From Lutimaribacter pacificus (lineage in GTDB: Bacteria; Pseudomonadota; Alphaproteobacteria; Rhodobacterales; Rhodobacteraceae): DNA of 64,000 nt. This document shows, piece after piece, positions 43,046 through 51,822 of the stretch. The first letter of the stretch is position 1, and each line of letters begins with the position of its first letter. The stretch spans positions 868,001-932,000 of the forward strand of contig NZ_FQZZ01000001.1 of the NCBI RefSeq assembly GCF_900142185.1. The letters are read 5' to 3'. The notes under the pieces were generated by a model. It saw nothing but the letters and a program-made list of their open reading frames with translations. It was not told the origin of the DNA and ran no database searches. The position numbers and the translations under genes are program-made.

Positions 43046-43270
43046 ATGCTCAACAATATCGGCCTTCCCGGCCTTCTTCTGATCGCCGTCGTCGTGCTGG
43101 TGCTGTTCGGCCGTGGCAAGATCAGCTCGCTCATGGGTGAGGTCGGCAAGGGGATCACCTCGTTCAAGAAGGGCGTTGCCGAAGGCAACAAGGAGCTTGA
43201 GACAAGCGAGGACGAGGTTGCCAGCGCCGCCAAGGACGTGACGCCGGAAAGCGACAAGGACAAGGCATAA
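43046..43270 (+). CDS. tatA: Sec-independent translocase subunit TatA
   Basis: A 74-residue protein: one N-terminal helix ([16 protein letters not shown]), the FG hinge, then an amphipathic helix ([19 protein letters not shown]) and an acidic tail. This is the pore-forming subunit of the twin-arginine pathway. The start at 43046 follows GGGAGAG; it is 3 bases before tatB. The binding protein at 2388 is a likely client. Confidence 0.95.
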   Translation: MLNNIGLPGLLLIAVVVLVLFGRGKISSLMGEVGKGITSFKKGVAEGNKELETSEDEVASAAKDVTPESDKDKA

Positions 43271-43273
43271 TCC

Positions 43274-43834
43274 ATGTTCGACCTTGGCTGGACCGAGCTG
43301 CTGCTGATCGGCATCGTGGCCCTTATCGTGGTGGGCCCGAAGGATCTGCCGGGCCTGTTCCGCTCGGTCGGCCGTTTCGTCGGCAAGGCCAAGGGCATGG
43401 CGCGTGAATTCAGCCGCGCCATGGAAGAGGCGGCGGACGATTCCGGGATGCGCGACATCACCAAGACCATCCGCAGCGCCGCCAACCCGATGGGCACGGC
43501 GATGGACGGGGTCAAGGACGCGGCGAAATCGCTGACCGATATCGACCCCGACAGCGAGACCGGCAAGCTGTCGGCCGAACGCCAGGAAGCCAAGAAGAAG
43601 ATCGAGGCCGCCTCCGCCCGCAAGGCGGCCGAGCGCAAGCAGCGCGAGGCGCAGGAGGCGCTGGCCAAGGCCGACGCCGCCGAGGCTGCGCTGAAGACGG
43701 ACAGCCCCGCGCCCGAGGCCAAGGCAAAGCCTGCGGCCGCCAGGGCGGCGCCCAAGGCGAAAAAGGCCGCGCCCAAGGCCAAACCCAAGCCTAAGGCCAA
43801 GGCGGCGGCGGACACCCCCAAGGACAGCGCATGA
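43274..43834 (+). CDS. tatB: Sec-independent translocase subunit TatB
   Basis: A 186-residue protein beginning [27 protein letters not shown], the TatB signature with the conserved Glu in the helix and the GP hinge. An amphipathic helix and a long Ala/Lys/Pro-rich disordered tail follow (from about 120). TatB with TatC recognises twin-arginine signals. It overlaps tatC by 4 bases (ATGA). Confidence 0.95.
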   Translation: MFDLGWTELLLIGIVALIVVGPKDLPGLFRSVGRFVGKAKGMAREFSRAMEEAADDSGMRDITKTIRSAANPMGTAMDGVKDAAKSLTDIDPDSETGKLSAERQEAKKKIEAASARKAAERKQREAQEALAKADAAEAALKTDSPAPEAKAKPAAARAAPKAKKAAPKAKPKPKAKAAADTPKDSA

Positions 43835-44742
43835 GCGACACAGACGAGATCGACGACAGCTCGGCCCCGCTGATCGAGCATCTGGCCGAGCTGCGCACGC
43901 GGCTGATCCATTCGGTCATCGCCTTCGTGATCGGGATGGTGATCTGTTTCACTGTGGCGACACCGATCTTCAATTTCCTGACCGACCCGCTGTGCCAGGT
44001 GTTGTCCAGCCGGGGGCAGGATTGCGACCTGATCTTCATCAGTCCGCAGGAAGGGTTCTTCGTCGCCATCAAGATCTCGCTTCTGGGCGGCTTCATGCTG
44101 GCCTTTCCCTATATCGCCAACCAGATGTGGCGGTTCGTGGCGCCGGGCCTTTACAAGTCCGAGAAGGGGGCGTTCCTGCCGTTCCTGGTCGCCTCGCCCT
44201 TCATGTTCTTCCTTGGCGCCGCCTTCGCCTTTTATGTCGTGACGCCGCTGGCCTATGATTTCTTCCTTGGCTTCCAGCAATTCGGCCAGGGCGGCGAGGC
44301 CGTGGTGGGCGAAGAGGTCAACCAGGGCCTGTCGGTGGTGTTCCAGGGGTCGGCCCAGGAGTACCTGAACCTGACGATCAAGTTCATCGTGGCCTTCGGG
44401 CTGTGTTTCCAGCTGCCGGTGCTGCTGACGCTGATGGGCAAGGCCGGGCTGGTCAGCGCGCAGGGCCTCAGGCAGATGCGCAAATACGCGGTGGTGGGCA
44501 TCCTTGTGCTGGCCGCGCTGGTGACGCCGCCGGATGTCATCACCCAGGTGATCCTGTTCGTCGTGGTCTACGGGCTTTACGAGGTCTCGATCTTCCTTGT
44601 CGGGCGCGTCGAGAAAGAGCGCGAGGAACGGCTGAAGGAAGAGGGCCTGTGGTTCGAGGATGACGAGGAAGAGTTCGACGACCCCCTGATGAAGGAATTC
44701 GACGAGGGCGACGACGACCCCGGTATGGTGAACAAGGACTGA
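43831..44742 (+). CDS. tatC: Sec-independent translocase subunit TatC
   Basis: A 303-residue inner membrane protein with six helices. The conserved N-terminal region [34 protein letters not shown] and the Glu region of the periplasmic side are present. A C-terminal extension of about 45 residues is very acidic ([11 protein letters not shown]) and longer than in E. coli (258). It is the receptor for RR-signal proteins. The stop overlaps the DUF815 start (TGATG). Confidence 0.95.
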   Translation: MSDTDEIDDSSAPLIEHLAELRTRLIHSVIAFVIGMVICFTVATPIFNFLTDPLCQVLSSRGQDCDLIFISPQEGFFVAIKISLLGGFMLAFPYIANQMWRFVAPGLYKSEKGAFLPFLVASPFMFFLGAAFAFYVVTPLAYDFFLGFQQFGQGGEAVVGEEVNQGLSVVFQGSAQEYLNLTIKFIVAFGLCFQLPVLLTLMGKAGLVSAQGLRQMRKYAVVGILVLAALVTPPDVITQVILFVVVYGLYEVSIFLVGRVEKEREERLKEEGLWFEDDEEEFDDPLMKEFDEGDDDPGMVNKD

Positions 44743-45584
44743 TGGACGAGCAGACGCTGAAACGCATCGCCGAGGCGCTGGAACGCATCGCGCCCGCGCC
44801 GATGGCCGCCCCCGATTTCGACGCCGCCGATGCCTTTGTCTGGCATGTCGCGCCCGACCGGCTGGTGCCGGTGCCGCAGGTCAACCGGATGCCGATCGGG
44901 CTGCTGGTGGGGATCAACCGGTCGCGCGACACGCTGCTGGAAAACACCCGCCAGTTCGCCCGTGGCCTGCCTGCGAACAACGCGCTGCTCTGGGGCGCGC
45001 GGGGCATGGGCAAGTCGAGCCTGGTCAAGGCCGCGCAGGCGGCGGTTCTGGACGAGGGGCTGGCGCTGAAGCTTGTCGAGCTGCAGCGCGAGGATTTGCC
45101 CAGCGTCGGGCGGCTGCTGAATATCCTGCGCGCGGCGCCGGACCATCGCTTCGTGCTGTTTTGCGACGACCTGTCGTTCAGCCATGACGACCAGCATTAC
45201 AAATCGCTCAAGGCCGTTCTGGATGGCGGGATCGAGGGGCGGCCCGACAACGTGATCTTCTACGCCACGTCGAACCGCCGCCACCTGATGCCGCGCGACA
45301 TGATCGAGAACGAGCGCTCCAGCGCCATCAACCCGTCCGAGGCGGTCGAGGAAAAGGTGTCGCTGTCCGACCGGTTCGGGCTGTGGCTGGGCTTTCACCC
45401 CTGCGACCAGGACGAATACCTGGCGATGATCCGCGGCTATTGCGATGCCTACGGGGTGGTGATCGACGACGACACGCTGCGCGCCGAGGCGATCGAATGG
45501 CAGGCCACGCGCGGCGGCCGCTCGGGCCGGGTGGCCTGGCAGTTCTTTACCGATCTGGCCGGGCGCAGGGGCGTCCCGCTCTGA
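44742..45584 (+). CDS. DUF815 family P-loop ATPase
   Basis: A 280-residue soluble AAA-type protein: Walker A GARGMGKSSL (near residue 87), Walker B FVLFCDDLSF (near 140), sensor region VIFYATSNRRHLMP and arginine-rich end. The function of DUF815 is unknown. Its start overlaps the tatC stop, so it is translationally coupled to tatABC. This coupling might reflect a role in Tat substrate handling, or only shared expression. Confidence 0.88.
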   Translation: MDEQTLKRIAEALERIAPAPMAAPDFDAADAFVWHVAPDRLVPVPQVNRMPIGLLVGINRSRDTLLENTRQFARGLPANNALLWGARGMGKSSLVKAAQAAVLDEGLALKLVELQREDLPSVGRLLNILRAAPDHRFVLFCDDLSFSHDDQHYKSLKAVLDGGIEGRPDNVIFYATSNRRHLMPRDMIENERSSAINPSEAVEEKVSLSDRFGLWLGFHPCDQDEYLAMIRGYCDAYGVVIDDDTLRAEAIEWQATRGGRSGRVAWQFFTDLAGRRGVPL

Positions 45585-45600
45585 GGCGCGCCGCGCCTCA
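45582..45600. terminator. Hairpin spanning two convergent stop codons
   Basis: TGAGGCGC, loop GCC, GCGCCTCA: a perfect 8-bp stem. The first three bases are the stop of the DUF815 gene and the last three are the complement of the NlpD stop. There is no T-run, but it can fold in either transcript. Confidence 0.55.
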
Positions 45601-46812
45601 GTTCAGATAGGGCGTGGGATCGACGCTTTCGAATCCCTTGCGCACTTCGAAATGCACGTAATTGGCGTTGCCGCCCCGGATCTTGCCGATGGACTGCCCG
45701 CGGCTGACGCTGTCGCCCTTCTTGACCTGGATGCCTTCGATATTGGCATAGACGGTCAGCAGGTTGTCGGGGTGTTTCACCACCACAATCGGCACCTGGT
45801 CGGCATCCGAGGTGATCGCCGCCACCGTGCCGGCGCTGGCCGCCTTGACGGCGCTGCCGGCGCTGGCCTGGATGTCGATGCCGTCGTTCTTGCCCTTGGC
45901 ATAATCGCGGATGATCGTGCCCTGCACCGGATAGCCCATGCGCGCGTTCGCGTTGCCCGACTGGGTGGTGCCAAGGTCGGGCGCCGGGGTGGCGGCGGCG
46001 GCCGGCGCGGCGGCGGGCGTGGTGTCCTGCGGCAGCGGTTGCGAGGCCGAGGGCGGCGTGGGCGTCGGGCTGCCGGTGCCGGGCTGCGTCGTGGTCGCCA
46101 CGGCCGGAGCGGCCGCCGCGGTGGCGGTCGCGGGGGCGCTGGTATCGGGGACGGGGATCAGCAGGTACTGGCCCTCGCGCACGGCGAAATCGCGGCCCAG
46201 CCCGTTCCAGTCGGCCAGCGACCGGACCGATACGTTGTAAAGCCGGGCGATGGAATAGGCGGTTTCGCCGCGCTGAACCTTGTGGCGCACGGGTTCGACC
46301 CCGGTCTGCGCCTGCGGCAGCTCGTTCGATTGCACGCCCGTGGGCTGGGCGCGGTCGATGGCATCGCCCGCCAGCGTGGTGATATCGACCTGCGACGGCG
46401 GCTGGATCGGGCCGGTGCCCAACGCGCCGGTGGCGGGCGAGGGTTCGGCCACACGGTTGGGCAGGGCGATCACCTCGCCCGCGCGCAGCCTGTCGCCGAT
46501 CTGCAACCCGTTATAGCGGGCAAGCGATGCCGGATCGGTGCCGGTGCGGTTGGCCACCTCGACCACGGTATCGCCGCGCTCGGCCACCGCGACCTGGTAG
46601 CCGGGATAGGAGATGACGCCGCGATTGTCGGGCTGCGGCCGTGGCGCCACCGCCTGCTGCGCGGCCTCGCTGGTCGACATCGCTTCGCCGAAATTGCCGC
46701 GCAGGTCGAAATCGAGCGGTTGCTGGCATCCGGCGGCAAGGCCGAGGGCCGCGCCGGCCAGCAGCCAGCGTGTCCGGCGGATCGTGCGGGTGGGATAGGT
46801 CGCGGCGGTCAT
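45598..46812 (-). CDS. nlpD: LysM and degenerate M23 lipoprotein (NlpD-like)
   Basis: A 404-residue lipoprotein: signal peptide with lipobox LAAGC, two LysM domains (VAERGDTVVEVANRTGT and HKVQRGETAYSIARLYNVS), a Pro/Ala/Thr-rich linker and a C-terminal LytM (M23) domain. In LytM the zinc motif HxGxD is NDGID here and HxH is VHFE, so it lacks catalytic metal ligands, as NlpD does. Such proteins activate amidases at the division septum. The start at 46812 is chosen for its GAGGG site; two earlier in-frame ATGs exist. It is last in the reverse surE-pcm-nlpD operon. Confidence 0.87.
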   Translation of the reverse strand: MTAATYPTRTIRRTRWLLAGAALGLAAGCQQPLDFDLRGNFGEAMSTSEAAQQAVAPRPQPDNRGVISYPGYQVAVAERGDTVVEVANRTGTDPASLARYNGLQIGDRLRAGEVIALPNRVAEPSPATGALGTGPIQPPSQVDITTLAGDAIDRAQPTGVQSNELPQAQTGVEPVRHKVQRGETAYSIARLYNVSVRSLADWNGLGRDFAVREGQYLLIPVPDTSAPATATAAAAPAVATTTQPGTGSPTPTPPSASQPLPQDTTPAAAPAAAATPAPDLGTTQSGNANARMGYPVQGTIIRDYAKGKNDGIDIQASAGSAVKAASAGTVAAITSDADQVPIVVVKHPDNLLTVYANIEGIQVKKGDSVSRGQSIGKIRGGNANYVHFEVRKGFESVDPTPYLN

Positions 46813-46890
46813 CTCGATGTCCCTCATATTCGTTCGTGCCCCTTGTTGTCCGGGGCTTTCGTTCATCTGTGCAGCGGCGCGCTGCGCCTG

Positions 46891-47544
46891 TCACTCGTCG
46901 CGCCCGAGCCCCTCGACCAGCGGCACGAAACGTACCGGGCGCAGTTCGTCGTAATCGAACCCGCCCTCGTGCCGGGTCACGCGGATCAGGCTCTGGACCG
47001 TGTCGGACTGGCCCACGGGCAACACCATGATACCCCCGATCTTGAGCTGGGCCAAGAGCGGGCCGGGCGGGTCTTCGGCGGCGGCGGTCACGAGAATGCG
47101 ATCAAAGGGCGCCTGGTCGGGCAATCCGAACGAGCCATCGGCGGTAACGGCGGTGATATTGACCAGCCCCAGCCGGTCGAACACCGCCTGCGCCTCGCGC
47201 ACCAGGCGGCGGTAACGGTCCACGGTATAGACGCGGCGCGCAAGCTGGCTGAGGATCGCCGCCTGGTAGCCCGAGCCGGTGCCGACCTCGAGCACCTTGT
47301 CGCGGGGGCTGACCTGCAGCGCCTGGCTCATCAGCCCGACCACCGAGGGCTGGCTGATGGTCTGCCCGCAGGCGATCGGCAGCGGCATGTCCTCGTAGGT
47401 GCGGTCGGCAAAGATGCCCCGCACGAAGGGCGCGCGGTCGATCCGCTCCATCGCCGTCAGCACGCGCGCATCCGTCACCCCGCGCGAGCGGAGCGCGAAA
47501 AGGAACTGCATCTTGCGTTCGGCACTGTCGCTGTCGTCGCTCAT
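46891..47544 (-). CDS. pcm: Protein-L-isoaspartate O-methyltransferase
   Basis: A 217-residue SAM-dependent enzyme that repairs isoaspartyl residues. The N-terminal FRAFP-like region, the motif [17 protein letters not shown] loop [15 protein letters not shown] and GGIMVLPVG are family hallmarks. It overlaps surE by 4 bases. Confidence 0.94.
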   Translation of the reverse strand: MSDDSDSAERKMQFLFALRSRGVTDARVLTAMERIDRAPFVRGIFADRTYEDMPLPIACGQTISQPSVVGLMSQALQVSPRDKVLEVGTGSGYQAAILSQLARRVYTVDRYRRLVREAQAVFDRLGLVNITAVTADGSFGLPDQAPFDRILVTAAAEDPPGPLLAQLKIGGIMVLPVGQSDTVQSLIRVTRHEGGFDYDELRPVRFVPLVEGLGRDE

Positions 47545-48323
47545 AGGGCGTCTTTCAGGGTCTCCAGCGTGTCGTGGCAGGTCAGGTCCGCGCGCATCGG
47601 CGTGACCGAGATGAAACCGTCGAGATTCGCCGCCGCGTCCGAGCCCGGCTCGGTCTGGATGTGCTGGTCGCCGCCCTTGATCCAGACGAACCGCCGCCCC
47701 GAGGGCGACAGGTGCGGCTCCACCGTGAAGGGCGCGTTGCGGCGATAACCCTGCCGCGCCAGCACGGCGCCGCGCACCCGCGCCGCCGGGACGGGCGGGA
47801 AGTTGATGTTGAAGAACAGCCGGTAATCGGCCTCGTCGGCGGGCAGGGCGGCCAGCAGCCTGCGGATCAGGTCGGGCCCGTGCAGGCCGGCGGCCTCGAA
47901 CGGGTTGTCGGCGGCAAAGTTCTGCGGGCCCAGGTATTGCGACAGCGCCATCGCCGGGATGCCCTGCAGCGCGGCCTCCATCGCGCCGCCCAGCGTGCCG
48001 GAATAAAGCGCGTTCTGCGCCGAGTTGTTGCCGCGGTTGACGCCGGACAGCACAAGGTCGGGCCGGGTATCGACCATCACGTCATGGATACCGGCCAGCA
48101 CGCAATCGGCGGGGCTGCCCTCGGCGGCGAAGCGGCGCTCGCCCATCTTGGCCATGAGGGTGGGGCGGGTATAGCTGATGCAATGCGCAACGCCCGATTG
48201 TTCGAAGGCGGGCGCGACCACCCAGACCTCGCCATCGGGGCCGGCCAGATCGGCGGCGATCTCTTCCATGACCCGCAGGCCCGGTGCGTTGATCCCGTCG
48301 TCATTGGTGATGAGGATGCGCAT
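47541..48323 (-). CDS. surE: 5'/3'-nucleotidase SurE
   Basis: A 260-residue enzyme dephosphorylating nucleoside monophosphates. The N-terminal metal motif [14 protein letters not shown] and the conserved [18 protein letters not shown] are complete. It is first in the reverse operon surE-pcm-nlpD, a classic stationary-phase gene set. Confidence 0.95.
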   Translation of the reverse strand: MRILITNDDGINAPGLRVMEEIAADLAGPDGEVWVVAPAFEQSGVAHCISYTRPTLMAKMGERRFAAEGSPADCVLAGIHDVMVDTRPDLVLSGVNRGNNSAQNALYSGTLGGAMEAALQGIPAMALSQYLGPQNFAADNPFEAAGLHGPDLIRRLLAALPADEADYRLFFNINFPPVPAARVRGAVLARQGYRRNAPFTVEPHLSPSGRRFVWIKGGDQHIQTEPGSDAAANLDGFISVTPMRADLTCHDTLETLKDAL

Positions 48324-48406
48324 TTCCTGCCCCTGTCTTGCCCTTGCCTGTCCTTAGAGGAGCGGCGGGCGCGGGGCAAGCGCGGGAACGCGCGGCAGGG
48401 GCGCCA

Positions 48407-48469
48407 GGGGGGCTTTGCCCCCCTCGGCCTGCGGCCTCACCCCCCCGAGTATTTCGGGAACGATGAAGA
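48407..48469. repeat. REP-like intergenic element with strong hairpin
   Basis: A GGGGGGC/TTT/GCCCCCC hairpin (48407-48423) is followed by a GC tract and by CCCCCCGAGTATTTCGGGAA-cgatgaag. I recall this combination from many Rhodobacterales intergenic regions. It lies immediately after the SDR stop and may terminate it. Only one copy is seen here. Confidence 0.5.
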
Positions 48470-49111
48470 TCAGGGCAGAGTCGCAAGAAGGCGGCTTGCC
48501 ACCTCGGACGGTTGCGCCAGGCCATCGCGGTTTTCGCCGGGAAAGAACCGGGCGCGGGTGGCGGTGGGCATCGGGTCGGGCGTCAGCACATGCACGCGGG
48601 GGCCGGTTTTCACCGTTTCGGCGGCCCAGCTTTTCGCCAGCGCGGTCTGCGCCGCCTTGGTGGCGCCGTAGGCGCCGAAGAATTTTTCGCCCGCGCGCGG
48701 ATCGTCGAAGAACAGCGCGGTGCCGGCCTCGCCCAGCAGCGGGGCGATGAAGGGGATCAGCACGCCGGTGGCGGTGACGTTGACATCGACCGATTTCTGC
48801 CAGTCCTTCTGGTCGATGAAAAAGGCGGGGCTGAGCGGGGCTGCATGGATCGCGCAATGCGCCCAGAGATCGAGCCTGCCCCAGCGATCGAAGACCGAGC
48901 GGCACAGCTGGGCCATCGCGTCGCGGTTGGTGATGTCCATCGGTGCCAGCGTGGCGCTGCCGCCGCGGGCCTGGATACGGTCGTCCAGCTCCTCCAGCGC
49001 GCCGGTGGTGCGGGCCACGGCGACGATATGGTGGGTGTCGCAAAGTGTTTCGGCCAGCGCGGCGCCAAGCCCGCGCGAGGCCCCGGTGATGAGGGCGATC
49101 TTATCGGTCAT
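48470..49111 (-). CDS. SDR-family oxidoreductase
   Basis: A 213-residue classical SDR: cofactor motif TGASRGLGAAL (residues 9-19), DITN near 60 and catalytic YGATK near 148. The NNAG position is altered (AHCAIHAA) and the usual catalytic Ser is not obvious (FFDDPRAGEK), so activity may be unusual. Relatives are annotated as oxidoreductases without substrate. It stands alone, 146 bases from surE. Confidence 0.8.
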   Translation of the reverse strand: MTDKIALITGASRGLGAALAETLCDTHHIVAVARTTGALEELDDRIQARGGSATLAPMDITNRDAMAQLCRSVFDRWGRLDLWAHCAIHAAPLSPAFFIDQKDWQKSVDVNVTATGVLIPFIAPLLGEAGTALFFDDPRAGEKFFGAYGATKAAQTALAKSWAAETVKTGPRVHVLTPDPMPTATRARFFPGENRDGLAQPSEVASRLLATLP

Positions 49112-49265
49112 GGCGGTGCTTTGCGCCTTTTCACCGGGCAGGTCAAGGCGGCGGGGCTGCGGCTTAAGCGCCTCGGTAAAACCTTGAGTCGCCTTGTGCT
49201 GCCTCTTGCCTTCGGCTCGAACGCAAAAAGCGATACATGATGGTTCAGGTGTTTCCCGAAACGCT

Positions 49266-49607
49266 TTATTTACCCGGGATCGTCAGGGTCATCGGCTGCC
49301 CGCGCCGGGTGGCGTGCAGCGTGCCGGGGGCGATGGCGGTAACCTGAAGGCCGGCCACGCGGTTGCCCGCCTCGACCCGCGCCACCCGGCCCGAGGGCAG
49401 GCGCAGCAGGGCCTTTGCGTCCGCATCGGTGCCGAAGGTGCCGATCAGCACCGGATCGCGGGGTTGCGGCGGGATTTTCTGCGTGGCGAGCGCCGCCACG
49501 TTGTCGGGCGTCGGGTCGGGGTTTGCCATGTCGGGACGGTCCGTTTCGAGTGTCAGACCGCGCCAATAGGCGGATGCTGCGACCGCGAAAAGAGGCGATT
49601 TCACCAT
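49266..49607 (-). CDS. Small protein with a PilP/GspC-like beta domain
   Basis: A 113-residue protein starting with a hydrophobic segment (residues 4-13, not a clear signal) and a C-terminal half resembling the small beta-sandwich of GspC/PilP: LIGTFGTDADAKALLRLPSG, then RVEAGNRVAGLQVTAIA. It lies just after purF in the same direction. Function unknown; the similarity is by pattern only. Confidence 0.6.
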   Translation of the reverse strand: MVKSPLFAVAASAYWRGLTLETDRPDMANPDPTPDNVAALATQKIPPQPRDPVLIGTFGTDADAKALLRLPSGRVARVEAGNRVAGLQVTAIAPGTLHATRRGQPMTLTIPGK

Positions 49608-49646
49608 GCGCGCCTTGCCGCCGATGCCCCGGCGTCAGGCGTCGGG

Positions 49647-51143
49647 TTATTCCGCCGCCTTCAGCTCGAACCCTTTTGCGATCATGTCCGAGGGCGCCAC
49701 CGGGTAGTCGCCCGAGAAGCATGCGTCGCAATATTGCGGGCAGGATGCGTCGCGGCCCGTGGCCTCGCCCACGGCGCGGTAGAGCCCGTCGAGCGAGATG
49801 AACTTCAGGCTGTCCACCGCCAGGTGGTCGCGCATCTCGTCCTCGCTCATGGTGGCGGCAAGGAGTTTTTCGCGTTGCGGCGTGTCGACGCCGTAAAAGC
49901 AGGGCCAGGCGGTCGGCGGGCTGGCGATGCGGAAATGCACCTCGGCCGCGCCGGCATCGAGGATCATTTCCTTGATCTTGCGGCTGGTGGTGCCGCGCAC
50001 CACGCTGTCATCCACGAGGATCACGCGCTTGCCCCGGATCAGCGCGCGGTTGACGTTGAGTTTCAGCCGCACGCCCATGTTGCGGATCTGCTCGGTCGGT
50101 TCGATGAAGGTGCGGCCCATATACTGGTTGCGGATGATCCCCATGCCGTAGGGAATGCCGCTTTCATGGGCGAAACCGATGGCCGCGGGGGTGCCGCTGT
50201 CGGGCACCGGGCAGACCAGGTCGGCCTCGACCGGCGCTTCGCGGGCCAGTTCCACCCCGATCTGGCGGCGGGTTTCATAGACCGAACGCCCGCCGATGAT
50301 CGAATCGGGGCGCGAGAAATAGACATGTTCGAAGATGCAGAAACGCGGCTTGGCCGGCATGAAGGGGCGCAGGCTTTTGAGTTCGCCATGCTCGATCACC
50401 ACCATCTCGCCGGGTTCGACGTCGCGCAGGTATTCGGCGCCGATGATGTCGAGCGCGCAGGTCTCCGACGACAGGACCCAGCCGTCGTCGCCGATCCGGC
50501 CGATCACCAGCGGGCGCACGCCCAGCGGATCGCGCACGCCGATCAGCTTGGTCCGGGTCATCGACACGACCGAGAACGCGCCCTCGACCCGGCGCAGCGC
50601 ATCCATGATCCGTTCGGGCACCTTGCGTTGCAGCGAGCGGGCCATCAGGTGAATGATGCATTCGCTGTCCGAAGAGGACTGGAAGATCGAGCCGCGCTCG
50701 ATCAACTCGCGGCGCAGCGCGTCGGCATTGGTGATGTTGCCGTTATGGGCAATCGCCGCGCCGCCCATCGAGAATTCGCCGAAAAACGGCTGCACGTCGC
50801 GGATCTGCGTGGCGCCCTTGGACCCGGCGGTGGAATAGCGCACATGCCCGATCGCCAGAGCGCCGGGCAGGGTTTCCATCAGCGACTGCTTGGTGAAATT
50901 GTCGCGCACATAGCCGAAGCGGCGGGCAGAGTTGAAGCCGCTGCCGGGATCGTAGCTGACGATACCGCCGGCCTCTTGCCCGCGATGTTGCAGCGCGTGC
51001 AGCCCGAGGGCCACGAAATTGGCGGCATCGGTCACGCCGATGACGCCGAAAACGCCGCATTCCTCGTGCAGTTTGTCGTCGCCCGCATCACCGGACAGGG
51101 CGTCGAAATCGAAGGGATGGGCGGGGGGCATATGCTTGGACAA
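49647..51143 (-). CDS. purF: Amidophosphoribosyltransferase PurF
   Basis: A 498-residue enzyme of the first committed step of purine synthesis. After a 28-residue propeptide, Cys29 (HEECGVFG) is the Ntn glutaminase nucleophile. The PRPP loop RVILVDDSVVRGTTS (near 365) completes the transferase. No Cys cluster for a 4Fe-4S site is obvious from a quick reading. It follows cvpA by about 90 bases, as in many bacteria. Confidence 0.96.
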   Translation of the reverse strand: MSKHMPPAHPFDFDALSGDAGDDKLHEECGVFGVIGVTDAANFVALGLHALQHRGQEAGGIVSYDPGSGFNSARRFGYVRDNFTKQSLMETLPGALAIGHVRYSTAGSKGATQIRDVQPFFGEFSMGGAAIAHNGNITNADALRRELIERGSIFQSSSDSECIIHLMARSLQRKVPERIMDALRRVEGAFSVVSMTRTKLIGVRDPLGVRPLVIGRIGDDGWVLSSETCALDIIGAEYLRDVEPGEMVVIEHGELKSLRPFMPAKPRFCIFEHVYFSRPDSIIGGRSVYETRRQIGVELAREAPVEADLVCPVPDSGTPAAIGFAHESGIPYGMGIIRNQYMGRTFIEPTEQIRNMGVRLKLNVNRALIRGKRVILVDDSVVRGTTSRKIKEMILDAGAAEVHFRIASPPTAWPCFYGVDTPQREKLLAATMSEDEMRDHLAVDSLKFISLDGLYRAVGEATGRDASCPQYCDACFSGDYPVAPSDMIAKGFELKAAE

Positions 51144-51233
51144 GGGCAGCTCCGAATCCGTATGGCCTGCTTACGCGCCACTCTTAAGGATTTGCGACGC
51201 GACTGTCACGGAACTATCACATGACGGGCCCGG

Positions 51234-51800
51234 TCATTCGGTGACCGGGGCCTCGCACACGCCCACGAGCTGTTCGTATTGCGCGGTGATCCATCCCAGC
51301 GCGGCCTCGGGGTTCCGGCTTTCGACGCTCTGGGTCATGCGGCTGAACACCCGGGCCGAGCGGGAATCGTCGATCATCGCCACGTCCTGGCTGGTGATCA
51401 CCGTTTCGTAGACGAAATAGGCCACCGCCACCAGAAGGATGCCGCGCAGCACGCCGAACAGGAACCCGACGCCCTGGTCGATGCCGCCAAGGGCGGATCG
51501 TTGCACGACCGAGGAAAACAGCGGCGTGAACAGCGATGCCACCACCAGCGCCACGGCAAAGACGGCGGCGAAGGCGGCGATGATCGACAATTCGCAACTG
51601 TCGGCCAGCATCGCGCCGACCACCGGCACCTCGCGGACCAGCGGCTGAACCTGCGGTGCGAAGACGAAGGCCAGGATGCCCGCGACGATCCAGCCCGCGA
51701 TGGCCAGCGCCTCGCGGACGAAACCGCGCGCATAGGCCAGAAGCGCCGAGACGATGATGACCAGCGCCACGACGCCGTCGATTATGGTGAAACCTTCCAT
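51234..51800 (-). CDS. cvpA: CvpA family membrane protein
   Basis: A 188-residue protein with four helices. IIDGVVALVIIVSALLAYARGFVREAL is the typical CvpA N-terminus. The family is required for colicin V production in E. coli and linked to purF there; the general function is envelope related. The start at 51800 follows GGGGAATGGG; it lies between radA and purF in the same direction. Confidence 0.9.
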   Translation of the reverse strand: MEGFTIIDGVVALVIIVSALLAYARGFVREALAIAGWIVAGILAFVFAPQVQPLVREVPVVGAMLADSCELSIIAAFAAVFAVALVVASLFTPLFSSVVQRSALGGIDQGVGFLFGVLRGILLVAVAYFVYETVITSQDVAMIDDSRSARVFSRMTQSVESRNPEAALGWITAQYEQLVGVCEAPVTE

Positions 51801-51822
51801 CCCATTCCCCGCCTGCGAGGCG

